From [Clostridium] ultunense DSM 10521 (GTDB taxonomy: Bacteria; Bacillota; Clostridia; Tissierellales; Tepidimicrobiaceae), in NCBI RefSeq assembly GCF_000511955.1, contig NZ_AZSU01000003.1, forward strand, positions 560,094-598,604: DNA of 38,511 nucleotides, read 5' to 3'. Shown here in pieces: positions 26,145-35,169 of this stretch. The translations under genes and the position numbers were made by a program. How positions within the stretch are numbered: the first letter of the stretch is position 1; the number at the start of each line of letters is the position of its first letter. Under the pieces are notes generated by a model, which was not told the origin of the DNA, made no database searches, and saw only the letters and a list, made by a program, of their open reading frames with translations.

Positions 26145-27320
26145 TTATTTTTCTAAGGCTTGGCTAATTCCACTTTTAATGGCATTTAGAAATCCTCTAC
26201 TGGTAGCTGTAGCACCGCTAATGGTATCTATGTTTAAACTTTGTCTATGGACTACCTCTCTTGAAATAGTCCTAAATACTTCTTCATAATATCCGGCAGT
26301 TTCCCTATGATTGATTGGATTAATCTCAAAGATCCTATTATCTTCTACCTTTATTTCCACCTGCATAGGCCCTCCAAAACCAACACCGGTACCAACAAAA
26401 ACCCCATCCTTCAAGTTTCCAATTTGAACAGTAGATTGAGGCCCTACCTTTGAGTCCAATATAGGGAGAAGGATAAAAATTCCAATAAATAGAATTAAGC
26501 TGATAGTTATGTACTGTTTTTTCTCAACTGTTAATCCCATACATTTTAATGAATAGCCTTTTGTATCCTTTATACAAGTACTTTCAACACATTCCATACA
26601 CCTAATACATTCAGGAGAGATCTCTCCTTCATATGGCTTTTCTATATCTACTGGACAGTTGTTCAAACAATAGGTACATCTATTACATTTTTCATTGCTA
26701 TTTATCTTCGATAGTCCAATAGCTGATAAAAGGCTTTGGAAAGCTCCAAGAGGACATAAAATTCTACAAAATATCCTCTTGTAAAATATTGAAGATACTG
26801 CTATAAATAGCAATACTATAGACCCTATTTGAAGATTTATCCCCATAAAAAAATTTAAATAAGCTAACCAAGGGGAATAAGGAGTGATTAGATTACCTAA
26901 GCCTAGAATACTCAATACTAGCACAGTTATTAGTACAAAGTATTTGATTATTTCCAGTTTAAACCTTTCTCCCCTTGGTAGCTTTCTCTCTTTAATCCCT
27001 AACTTTATCCCTAAATATTTGAAAAAATCCTGGAATGCTCCAATTGGACATATAAAACCACAAAAAAACCTTCCCATCAATAGAGCAGTAACCATTATTC
27101 CAATGGTAAGGGCTATTGATTTAGATATACCTGTCCACCTATATGATACATCGGTAAATGCAGATTTTAATGCACTCCAGCCTCCATAGGGATTTATATC
27201 TCCAATGGATAATGCCTTCCAGTTGATGAAACCATTGATATATAGGTAATATATTATACAGTTTGTTATTACTATTCCAGAGATAGCTATTTGAATAAGG
27301 CTCCGTTTCTTCAATTTCAT
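26145..27320 (-). CDS. NapH/NosR-type polyferredoxin membrane protein with C-terminal FMN-binding domain
   Basis: A 391-residue membrane redox protein. Several membrane spans carry two CxxxCP motifs facing one side (FCGFICPIGAFQDF and FCRILCPLGAFQSL), as in NapH/NosR/RnfT-like proteins. Two 4Fe-4S ferredoxin motifs follow (CNRCTYCLNNCPVD and CIRCMECVESTCIKD; the second is CxxCxxC with an altered last Cys spacing). After another span, the C-terminus is an FMN-bind domain with the flavinylation-type motif DTISGAT (365-371). Expected to pass electrons across the membrane to extracytoplasmic flavin. Its start overlaps the stop of the upstream FMN-domain gene by 4 bases. Confidence 0.9.
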   Translation of the reverse strand: MKLKKRSLIQIAISGIVITNCIIYYLYINGFINWKALSIGDINPYGGWSALKSAFTDVSYRWTGISKSIALTIGIMVTALLMGRFFCGFICPIGAFQDFFKYLGIKLGIKERKLPRGERFKLEIIKYFVLITVLVLSILGLGNLITPYSPWLAYLNFFMGINLQIGSIVLLFIAVSSIFYKRIFCRILCPLGAFQSLLSAIGLSKINSNEKCNRCTYCLNNCPVDIEKPYEGEISPECIRCMECVESTCIKDTKGYSLKCMGLTVEKKQYITISLILFIGIFILLPILDSKVGPQSTVQIGNLKDGVFVGTGVGFGGPMQVEIKVEDNRIFEINPINHRETAGYYEEVFRTISREVVHRQSLNIDTISGATATSRGFLNAIKSGISQALEK

Positions 27321-28897
27321 TTCTTCTCAATCCTCAATAAATCCTTCATTATCTCGTCTTTATCATGGTATAAATTTACCTGTTCACCATCTTCTACTAT
27401 GTGGTAATTCAACATTTCTTCTATGGATATTTCCCTATTAGAGTCATCCCTGCTTACTGCAACGAAGTGATTATTATCCTTCCATCTCATACCTGCTGTT
27501 AGCAATACATCCTCTAATAGCAAAGCTTCATTACCATTTATATTTTTTGTTCTAACTACTCCAGCCATCTTTTCAGGAAATATTACTGCATCCTTAGTTG
27601 TAGAAAAATGGGTCATCTCCTTAACATTCATACCTAGCTTGAAATTTGGTGCTATATTCATAGGTGCATTTTCTCCCTCTACTTTAATAAAATACCTCTG
27701 TCTCACTAAGGAAATAGTTTCATTTTTTATTAATCCATCCGAAGCAGCCATGGTGAAAAATCCCTTTTCATCTACTACATCAAATTCTCTTAAAATTTGT
27801 CCTACCTCTATGGATTTGTCCTTACTACCATAATACTCATAATAATAAGGCTCTATATCTTCTACCAATGGTTCAAAAATATGAACCTTATCAATATCCT
27901 TAGGGGATATCTCACTATATAAATCAATATTTGAAACCATTTTTACCCAGTAGGGGCCAAGCTCATTTGGTATAGCTATCCTTACAGGCTTTTCTTCTTC
28001 TTTTAGATCTTTTCCGTTTACCTGCCATACTAGAATCACATCATTTGCTTCTAATTTTTCCTTATCAACCATTGTATAATAGCCATCCCTACCTGTTATT
28101 CCTATTCCCTCGTAATCACTTAAATCCTTGCCCTCTGCTTCTAGAACATGTCTAAGGGTTGGCCCTTTTACCTTCATATCCGTTTCCGTTCCCGTAGTAT
28201 TAATCAATACTACATCCATTTCCACCTGTTCATATTCCTTTATTTTCTCAATATCTATCCGAGTAGATTCTTCCCCACAATTTATGGCAAAACTGTTAGT
28301 ATCCTTCTGCCACATTTCCTGGGGTACCACATCGGCTACCTTCTCCATTTCTATATTATTGGTTTTGTACTGATAAGCTCCTATTGCTGTATTTACTGCA
28401 TTTACTACTGCTTGGGAACTTATAGTTGCTCCAGTTACTTGGACTATATCTTCAGGATTTTCCTTATCTAATACTACAAGATTTAGGTATTTGTCGATTA
28501 CTATATTTTTAAACCTTTCTAGAAACCAGTCCTCTTCAATATGCTCTGCATAATCTAAGGACTCTTCATGATTTAATATTTCTATTCCTATTAATTCATC
28601 CTTTTCATCATCAATAGCTACCAATACATCAATAGGACCATTATACCCTACACAGCTAACCACATATGCTTTCATTTGCCCATCTACCTCATAGGCCCTC
28701 TTTACGCCAGGGAAGTTTAAGGATATAAACATATCGTCAGAAATATCCTTTACAAGCCTAATCTCCTCTGCTTCAGGATAAAAAGCCTTTACCTTAAGTT
28801 CCTCTTGGGATGTTGGATTGTTGAAGTAAAATAGGGCAAATACTACAATCACTATAGCAATTGTAAATATTAAATAAAATTTCTTGTTTTTTAACAT
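27317..28897 (-). CDS. Membrane-anchored FMN-binding domain protein with PF00174-like domain(s)
   Basis: A 526-residue exported protein with an N-terminal anchor (about 6-25). Residues about 60-175 form an FMN-bind domain (GYNGPIDVLVAID, then IVQVTGATISSQAVVNAVN). The flavinylation-type motif has Val instead of Asp three residues before the Thr, so covalent FMN attachment is uncertain. From about 195 it continues with a Mo-fold-like domain (MKVKGPTLRHVLEAEG, GITGRDGYYTMV, VILVWQVNGKDL, IPNELGPYWVKMVSNIDL) and a second, diverged copy. Translationally coupled to the polyferredoxin protein, it is a likely electron-transfer partner on the outer face of the membrane. The start is ATG after AGGGAG. 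Confidence 0.8.
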   Translation of the reverse strand: MLKNKKFYLIFTIAIVIVVFALFYFNNPTSQEELKVKAFYPEAEEIRLVKDISDDMFISLNFPGVKRAYEVDGQMKAYVVSCVGYNGPIDVLVAIDDEKDELIGIEILNHEESLDYAEHIEEDWFLERFKNIVIDKYLNLVVLDKENPEDIVQVTGATISSQAVVNAVNTAIGAYQYKTNNIEMEKVADVVPQEMWQKDTNSFAINCGEESTRIDIEKIKEYEQVEMDVVLINTTGTETDMKVKGPTLRHVLEAEGKDLSDYEGIGITGRDGYYTMVDKEKLEANDVILVWQVNGKDLKEEEKPVRIAIPNELGPYWVKMVSNIDLYSEISPKDIDKVHIFEPLVEDIEPYYYEYYGSKDKSIEVGQILREFDVVDEKGFFTMAASDGLIKNETISLVRQRYFIKVEGENAPMNIAPNFKLGMNVKEMTHFSTTKDAVIFPEKMAGVVRTKNINGNEALLLEDVLLTAGMRWKDNNHFVAVSRDDSNREISIEEMLNYHIVEDGEQVNLYHDKDEIMKDLLRIEKK

Positions 28898-28907
28898 AGG
28901 CTCTCCC

Positions 28908-29687
28908 TTACTCTACTATTATTTTGTCAATATTTGAAACCCATTGAGGTTTATTTACATCTCCAGCTTCCTTCTGTCCAACTACCAGCTTAAAGGGAGG
29001 TCCTTCCTCAGAGTCATATTCTTCCCCGTTTTCTTCCCAAGCTATAATTATAGGTAGTTTAATATCAGGATTTGTTTCATCTATATAATCCTGTCTTTTA
29101 ACTTGTTCTATTGTAAACTCCATTTTATAGCCATCTATAGCCACAATAGAAACTTTTGTTGCAGCTGAAGATACTTTAGCTTTTTGTTCTAGCAAAGCCC
29201 ATAGGTTTACGCCTTTAAATTTTGTGTGGTTAGTGGTTCCGAAATTATTGATGGAGTAATATTCCCCTGAGAAGATAATGTTTTCCATAGCCTTTAATTC
29301 ATTTAAACTTAAGCTTAATTTGTTTCCTACATTACCTTCTATCTTTAATGTATTAGCAGTTTCTTCAGTCTTTTCCTTTTCACTAGATTTTGCAGTTTCT
29401 TTCTTAGCACTAGAAGTATTAGACTTCTGTGGGGCTTCTTCTACTGTATCATCTTTCTCCTCTACTTCTTCTTCATGTTCTCCTTTTTCTTCCTCTGTTT
29501 CCTCTTCCATATGGGATTCTTCTTCTATAATCTCTTGTTCATCGGTCTCTTCATTTATGGTTTCCTGTTCGCTTTCTATATTAACTATATCCTCTTTTTC
29601 CTCTTTTTTTGATCCACACCCCGATAAACTTATTGATATAACTAAAAGAATGATTATGAATAGATTAATGTTTTTAAACTTTTTCAT
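28908..29687 (-). CDS. Lipoprotein with acidic linker and PF00174-like domain
   Basis: A 259-residue lipoprotein. The signal peptide ends in SLSGCGSK (lipobox Cys24). Residues about 30-110 form a glutamate-rich, low-complexity linker that could span the wall. The C-terminal domain (about 115-259) is Mo-fold-like: LSLNELKAMENIIFSGEYYSI, FKGVNLWALLEQKAKV, VAIDGYKMEF, IIIAWEENGEEY, GPPFKLVVGQ and PQWVSNIDKIIVE. The position of the enzyme Mo-ligand cysteine is held by Tyr in GEYYS. It lies between the giant SLH protein and the FMN-domain protein in the operon and probably presents a cofactor-binding domain near the membrane. Confidence 0.78.
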   Translation of the reverse strand: MKKFKNINLFIIILLVISISLSGCGSKKEEKEDIVNIESEQETINEETDEQEIIEEESHMEEETEEEKGEHEEEVEEKDDTVEEAPQKSNTSSAKKETAKSSEKEKTEETANTLKIEGNVGNKLSLSLNELKAMENIIFSGEYYSINNFGTTNHTKFKGVNLWALLEQKAKVSSAATKVSIVAIDGYKMEFTIEQVKRQDYIDETNPDIKLPIIIAWEENGEEYDSEEGPPFKLVVGQKEAGDVNKPQWVSNIDKIIVE

Positions 29688-29733
29688 AGAATCCTCCTAA
29701 AGGGGCAATAGGAACAAGTCCTATTGCCATCTA

Positions 29734-32700
29734 TTAATATTTTAAAAATCTCAATAGAATTACCGCAGCTTCCGCCCTTGTTGCATTTAAGGATCCACCA
29801 AAAGTATTGTTAGGGAATCCAGTGATAATTCCTGTTTTAATCATTGTAGCAGCTGATTCTCTAGCCCAATTTGCTACTTTATCATCGTAATCAGATAGTA
29901 TATCTTCAACTTCCTCAGCTGTTAACTTTTCATCTGTAATACTTCCTAGGATAGCACATATTTCCTCTCTATTAATAGGAGAGTTGGGCTTAAAGTTGCC
30001 ATCATCATATCCTTCGATTAAACCTTTTTCTGCAGCTAGTATTACATCTTTTGCAAACCAATCCGTTGGTTTTACGTCAGCAAAGGGTGTTTTTTTAGCA
30101 CCTGATGTTTCAGGGTTTAATATTCTCACTAGAATAGACACGAACTCGGCCCTTGTAATATTGTCATCTGGTCTATATTTTCCATTGCTTCCATTTATAT
30201 AGCCCATGGTAGCCATTTCTCTAATTTCCTTTTTAGCCCAATGGGATTTTACGTCTTTAAAGTTTTTCCCATGGGTGCCAACTGCTGCTCCACCATTGGT
30301 TCCAACAAGTAGATTGTCTTCATTTAAATCTATGAAATATACGTTATTCCACTGTTTAGTTGGAAATTGGTTAGAAGCATTAATGATTTCAGTTACCTTA
30401 CCAATTCCTTCAGTTTTAACTACACCACTGGCTGTAGTTGCAATATAAAGAGTTCCTTCATTTTCTTTGTCTGCTATAACTAGTCTTATATCATCTTCTT
30501 CCGTCATAGAAGGGTACAATTCTTTTGCTGAGTATACTGTCCTTTTACCATTTAATATATAATCTACTTCTCCCTTACCAAAGCCTGGGGCATTACCTGA
30601 TCTTACAATCCATACTCCGCCTTTCTTATCCATAGAAATACTTCTTATCCAATTGAGATTGAAATTGGTATTGTCAAAGTCTTCATAGGTAGTAATATTT
30701 CCATCTGCAGCTATGTGCTGGTAACCACCAGTATAAATCGGATTCTCTTCACTTCCTTTAGTAGCAGGGTAATAACCTATCCACGCTCCACCTGCTCCAT
30801 CAGGTTCTATGGCATCAACAGAATAAGGCAACAGTCCTTCTTTTTCAGTATATACTGTCCAGTTATCAGACTTGTCCACATATACAACACCTTTTTGTGT
30901 GCCTATCCATAGTCCGCCCTTACCATCTAATTCTAATTCCTGAACAAAATTTGCTGGAAGTAATGAATTGTCTTCGTTTAAGAGCTTCCAGGTATTATCG
31001 GTTTTCACCAATATTCCTTGAGGAGTTAAAGGACCACCAAGGGTTATCCATAGTTCTCCATTTTCCCTTTGGGCTATAGCATAGCAGGTATCTACCTTAA
31101 CAGTACCTGCATTTTCAGTTTTTATTTCCTTGATAATAGTCCATTTCCCTGCTGAAGTCCTGACAGAAAGTCCTCCATTATTGGTGCCGATCCACAGATT
31201 ACCATTACTATCATATTCCATACTTCTAACACTTGCCTCAGGCAACTCCTTGCCAGTATCGTTTCTAAAGTTTAGCCATACCTTGTCATCCATTCCCATG
31301 TCTTCTTTAGGACCAGGTAATTCTGGTAGATCTAACTCTTTAACATCCTCCATCTTAGGCTCTTCATAATCTCCAGATCCTACTACAATACAATCTACCC
31401 ATTTTGTCCACATAGACTTGTTTTCTTCAATTACAAGCCTTAATGGTCCATAAGCGTTATTAAATGCATATCCTGCATCACTTTCATTGGGAACAAGGGG
31501 ATAACCATCCACTGCGTATGCTAAGATAATCTTCTTCAATTCTCCCTTGGAATTCAATACACCTTCCATAACCTGTTGGCTACTTCTTAAAACCTGATTG
31601 TAATTCTGTCCACTGAAAACTCTAATACTTGGAATTTCTACATCATCTTTTAAGCCAACTACCTTGGATATAATATCCCATAGTACTACTCCTTCAAACT
31701 CGTGAATACCATCTCCAGTGTATACATCCCTTACTGCATAAGGTAGCATAGACTCTATCTGTCTTAATGTAAATGTCATTGGTTCTTTTACTTGTGAACC
31801 TGTTACTCGGAGCACAGGCATATCTAGATATTCATTATAGATTTCTTGATTGTGATTCCAACTAGAGCTTTTATCAACTTCTTTTTGAGTTTTTTCTCCT
31901 TGTCCAGTTCTATCTTCATCCCCTGTTGATATGGGGGTACCCTCACCAATGATTATTTCTTTTAAAAATTGTACTTGATTTGAGCCATTCGTGTCATTGT
32001 AGTTTCTTTTTCCAAATATAAGCCTTAGAGGTCCTCCTGAATTACCTAGTCCAGGATTAAAGCCATCATCTGTTGGTCTTGTAACATAGGGATATCCATT
32101 AAAACCATAGGCCACTAGTACAGGCATTCCTGTATGAAGGGGCTTTTCCTTCGAACCATCATAAGTACCATCCCCTATGTCTTCTGAATTCTTTTCATAA
32201 TATCCATATAGAGAGCTATCCTTTATCTCTCTAATAGTCATAGGAGCAAAATTATAGTTGTCTGCAGCTATAAACTGGATACTAGTATCTTCATCTATAT
32301 TTGGATCCATCCCTGCTTTAATCAGTAGATCCCATAAAGGAACTCCCTTATATTGATTGTAATACCAGAAATACTCACTATTAGAGAGACTATACTCATC
32401 TTGGTATTTTATATCTTCCATTGCTTCTATATCCGATACCTTGTATCTGACTTCCTTACCTATCTTATCTCCATGGATAATTATTTCATAATCCGTGTAT
32501 TTAGGATCATCATAGGGAGGATAGGTGTGTTCATAAATATTTTTGGCATCCTTTTCCTCAATATAGATATAGGCCACATTGGAAAATTCTTTGGCTTTAG
32601 CTTTATCCTGTTTATAAACTAATTTAAAACAGCCATTGTCGTTGTGCTTTTTAGTCTTATATCCTACATCTGAATCAAGATATACGAGAGGAACTTCGTT

Positions 32701-33705
32701 GATACCATAAGCGATTAAGTAATCCTTTGCTTCTGCAATTGGAACGGTGGATATGGTTTTCCTCGATTTATCTTTAAAAGTTACATTTCCTGCTTTAGGA
32801 GTAACCTTTACATAATTATCTATGAGATACCCTGCATTGATTCCTTCATAGGTGTTTTGAATAATACTTCCATCTATCTTTTCATAATACTTTCCTTGCT
32901 CCTGTCCATCAATATCCTCTTCTATTTGTCTTAAGGATATTGCCCTATATCCTTCAACGCCAGGACCTTCTATTGTAAAGGTTGCACCTGTTATAGCATC
33001 TATATTATATGGAGCTCCATCATTGCTAATATGTTTGTATGTAGAGTCTAATCCTATACCTTTACCATTACCCTTTGATGGTCTATCCTCGCCAATAGTT
33101 ATCTTTACTACATTTTTCCCCCACTGGGATAGATTCATATCATCTATATTGGTTTGACCGAATACTACCTTTGGAAAACCTTTGTCCAAATCCTTGTCGG
33201 TTAAAGCCCTATCCTTCCATTTTATAGGTGGTGAAAAATTATCCTGAGAATAATCAGCCAATACTGCAGTATATTTAGCAACCATTGGTTCTATCTTTGT
33301 TTTGCTTTTTTCTGTAAAATCTTTGTAATAATATGCATTTTTTAATTCACTTACGGATTTTGTAAATTCAAATCCATCTGAACAAGTAAATTTAATTTCA
33401 TAGTCCTGATCAGTCTTTAGATTATCCTTGCCAATTAGTTCAAATAGATCATAACCTTTCACCTTAATAATTTTATGAAAATTGAAGCTATTGTTTGTAG
33501 AATAAGTTCTTTCTACCATCTTATACTTTGACCAATCAGCTTCCCTAATGCGTACCTCTTCATTGACACCTGTTCCTGTAATCAAAAGATCTAGGTCTGC
33601 TGCTTCAGCAATGTCAGCAAAAAAGGTTAGCTGAGAAAATATCATTCCAATTGCCAACAAAAAAGATAGCAATTTAATTTTTTTACTATTCCTATAACCT
33701 TTCAT
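29734..33705 (-). CDS. Giant SLH surface protein with four PF00174-like domains and a beta-propeller
   Basis: A 1323-residue secreted protein. A signal peptide (about 1-35, ending AEA) is followed by four Mo-fold-like units at roughly 38-206, 245-385, 405-590 and 628-778; clear elements include YKGVPLWDLLIKAG, FEGVVLWDIISKVVG, GGPLRLIFG and GPLRLVIEE. Between units one and two lies DAITGAT (236-242), matching the flavinylation-type motif. Residues about 808-1140 form a beta-propeller with repeats such as NGNLWIGTNNGGL and KGGLWIGTQKGVV. Three SLH domains (about 1150-1323) attach it to the cell wall. It is the second gene of the operon, 68 bases after another SLH protein gene. It is probably a large extracellular scaffold that binds cofactor or flavin; its substrate is unknown. 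Confidence 0.85.
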   Translation of the reverse strand: MKGYRNSKKIKLLSFLLAIGMIFSQLTFFADIAEAADLDLLITGTGVNEEVRIREADWSKYKMVERTYSTNNSFNFHKIIKVKGYDLFELIGKDNLKTDQDYEIKFTCSDGFEFTKSVSELKNAYYYKDFTEKSKTKIEPMVAKYTAVLADYSQDNFSPPIKWKDRALTDKDLDKGFPKVVFGQTNIDDMNLSQWGKNVVKITIGEDRPSKGNGKGIGLDSTYKHISNDGAPYNIDAITGATFTIEGPGVEGYRAISLRQIEEDIDGQEQGKYYEKIDGSIIQNTYEGINAGYLIDNYVKVTPKAGNVTFKDKSRKTISTVPIAEAKDYLIAYGINEVPLVYLDSDVGYKTKKHNDNGCFKLVYKQDKAKAKEFSNVAYIYIEEKDAKNIYEHTYPPYDDPKYTDYEIIIHGDKIGKEVRYKVSDIEAMEDIKYQDEYSLSNSEYFWYYNQYKGVPLWDLLIKAGMDPNIDEDTSIQFIAADNYNFAPMTIREIKDSSLYGYYEKNSEDIGDGTYDGSKEKPLHTGMPVLVAYGFNGYPYVTRPTDDGFNPGLGNSGGPLRLIFGKRNYNDTNGSNQVQFLKEIIIGEGTPISTGDEDRTGQGEKTQKEVDKSSSWNHNQEIYNEYLDMPVLRVTGSQVKEPMTFTLRQIESMLPYAVRDVYTGDGIHEFEGVVLWDIISKVVGLKDDVEIPSIRVFSGQNYNQVLRSSQQVMEGVLNSKGELKKIILAYAVDGYPLVPNESDAGYAFNNAYGPLRLVIEENKSMWTKWVDCIVVGSGDYEEPKMEDVKELDLPELPGPKEDMGMDDKVWLNFRNDTGKELPEASVRSMEYDSNGNLWIGTNNGGLSVRTSAGKWTIIKEIKTENAGTVKVDTCYAIAQRENGELWITLGGPLTPQGILVKTDNTWKLLNEDNSLLPANFVQELELDGKGGLWIGTQKGVVYVDKSDNWTVYTEKEGLLPYSVDAIEPDGAGGAWIGYYPATKGSEENPIYTGGYQHIAADGNITTYEDFDNTNFNLNWIRSISMDKKGGVWIVRSGNAPGFGKGEVDYILNGKRTVYSAKELYPSMTEEDDIRLVIADKENEGTLYIATTASGVVKTEGIGKVTEIINASNQFPTKQWNNVYFIDLNEDNLLVGTNGGAAVGTHGKNFKDVKSHWAKKEIREMATMGYINGSNGKYRPDDNITRAEFVSILVRILNPETSGAKKTPFADVKPTDWFAKDVILAAEKGLIEGYDDGNFKPNSPINREEICAILGSITDEKLTAEEVEDILSDYDDKVANWARESAATMIKTGIITGFPNNTFGGSLNATRAEAAVILLRFLKY

Positions 33706-33773
33706 AAAAAAACCTCCTTAGAATTACGCAAAAGAGCAAAAGCTATCACTATTGCTCATCTTGCTTGTAACAA

Positions 33774-34940
33774 TCATAAAGTTTGTTTTCGAAATAGGGT
33801 ATTGTAAACTATAAGGGCTGCTTCTGCTCTATTTACCACCTTTGTTGGTTCGAATTTTTCTACTGCTACATTAGAAAATACATCTTGATCTTCAAGCCAA
33901 GCTACTTGATGAGCTGCCCACTCTGGTACCAAATCCTTATCCTTATAATTGGATTTTTCCATTATAAACTTATCCATCCTTGCTTGTTCTACTACTTCAG
34001 CCAATACAGCTCCTCTTCCAACTACAGCTGCCATTTCTTGTCTTACTATAGGCTTATTTGGCTTAAAGATTCCATTGTCATACCCTTCAAATAGTCCTGA
34101 TTCAACGGCTGTTTGTACATATGGAGCAAACCAGTCTCCAGCCTTTACATCGGTAAATCCACCAGTATATTCCACCTGCTTATATCCTAAAGCTTCAACC
34201 ATGATTTTACAGAATTGAGCTCTAGTAAATTCTCTTTCTGGAGCATATAATCCATTGCCTACTCCATCAATTATACCTTTTTTAGCTAGCTCTTCTATTG
34301 CTTTTGCTGCATATGCATATTTCTCTGTTATATCGGTAAAAACTATTTCCTTTTCTTCTGCTTTAGGCTCTTCTTCTACAGGCTTAGCTTTCTCTGTTGA
34401 TTCAACTGCCTCTCCCACAGTTATTTTAACTACCATCTTAAATACTGTACTAAATTCACCTGGTTCTTTTTGTTTTCTATAAACAACTATCTCTTCATTA
34501 TCTGGGTTGTCATCATTGTCAATTAATTCACCATTGATTTCATAAGCCAAAACATATTTTAAATCTTCATTGAAAACATCCTCTAATGTCTGTGGGTCTA
34601 TTTCATAGCCATCAGATGCTTCAAATATTACCTCTGCATTTTCAGCAGTTACACCTGCCTTTTCCTTTAATAAATAAGCTAGGCTAACTCCTTTAACCAT
34701 AGCTGATTTTTCTCTAGTTTTACTATTATATATGTATTCCTCATTAATTTGGGCTTCCTCTGGCATAGATTTTAAATTGTCGAGGGTTAACTTAATTTCT
34801 TTTTCAACCCCAGAACCTACTATTTCAACCGCAAAACTTTCAACACCCTCTGCTAATACAACTGTTTGAGATAATACCAATACCACTAACAATACAAATG
34901 TTACTAATTTTGTCTTTTTAATAAACATAATTACCTCCAC
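33774..34940 (-). CDS. SLH surface protein with one PF00174-like domain (first gene of the operon)
   Basis: A 388-residue secreted protein with a signal peptide (about 1-30, ending VLAEG). One Mo-fold-like domain covers about 33-175: LTLDNLKSMPEEAQINEEYIY, VKGVSLAYLLKEKAGV, EASDGYEIDP and LAYEINGELI. The Cys position of true enzymes is Tyr/Ile here (EEYIY). A charged linker leads to three SLH domains (about 195-385; FTDITEKYAYAAKAIEELAKKG is the first) that bind secondary wall polymer. It lies directly behind the Moco-type riboswitch and its terminator, so it is the most immediately regulated gene. An in-frame ATG at 34940 is read; a second (MFIKKTKL) four codons later at 34928 is better placed after GGAGG and is equally possible. 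Confidence 0.83.
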   Translation of the reverse strand: MEVIMFIKKTKLVTFVLLVVLVLSQTVVLAEGVESFAVEIVGSGVEKEIKLTLDNLKSMPEEAQINEEYIYNSKTREKSAMVKGVSLAYLLKEKAGVTAENAEVIFEASDGYEIDPQTLEDVFNEDLKYVLAYEINGELIDNDDNPDNEEIVVYRKQKEPGEFSTVFKMVVKITVGEAVESTEKAKPVEEEPKAEEKEIVFTDITEKYAYAAKAIEELAKKGIIDGVGNGLYAPEREFTRAQFCKIMVEALGYKQVEYTGGFTDVKAGDWFAPYVQTAVESGLFEGYDNGIFKPNKPIVRQEMAAVVGRGAVLAEVVEQARMDKFIMEKSNYKDKDLVPEWAAHQVAWLEDQDVFSNVAVEKFEPTKVVNRAEAALIVYNTLFRKQTL

Positions 34941-35003
34941 CTTTCTTATTTATTTAAATTTAGCTTTGCCAAATTTAAAGCATATTGAATAGATGGAAAA
35001 GTC

Positions 35004-35033
35004 AAAAAACAGCATTCCAATGGAAATGCTGTT
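35004..35033 (-). terminator. Intrinsic terminator between the Moco-type leader and the first SLH gene
   Basis: The minus strand forms AACAGCAT/ATGCTGTT (35033-35026 with 35015-35008) extended by a TCC/GGA pair, followed by a run of T residues (35009-35004). It lies 11 bases after the aptamer-like structure and 63 bases before the first gene, as expected for riboswitch-controlled attenuation. Confidence 0.85.
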
Positions 35034-35044
35034 ATTAATAAACT

Positions 35045-35137
35045 TCTCCTTTCCATCGGGAGGCTTGACCGTTTCCAATCAAACCCTATCGGCAAGTCAA
35101 CCATAAATAGAAATTCATAGGTTAAAATGCTCGGAGA
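35045..35137 (-). promoter_or_regulatory. Candidate molybdenum cofactor (Moco/Tuco) riboswitch
   Basis: On the minus strand the leader starts TCTCCGAGC (35137-35129) and ends GCCTCCCGATGGAAAGGAG (35064-35046), followed by A. The outer arms TCTCC and GGAGA pair as P1. Inside are a stem-loop built on AACC/GGTT and one built on TTGAC/GTCAA with inner GTTT/AAAC. As I recall the Moco RNA motif (Rfam RF01055), it has the same CTCCGAG 5' strand and a GCCTCC...GGAAAGGAG 3' strand. An intrinsic terminator follows, and the operon contains mobB and many Mo-fold domains, which fits. The assignment rests on remembered consensus, not on a covariance search. Confidence 0.65.
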
Positions 35138-35169
35138 TTTCTTAATATTTAATCCTTTTGTTAATTAAT

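Noticed and set aside
27139-27330. 63-codon minus-strand frame overlapping the start of the polyferredoxin gene
   Set aside because: It is a shifted frame within two coupled genes without its own ribosome-binding site.
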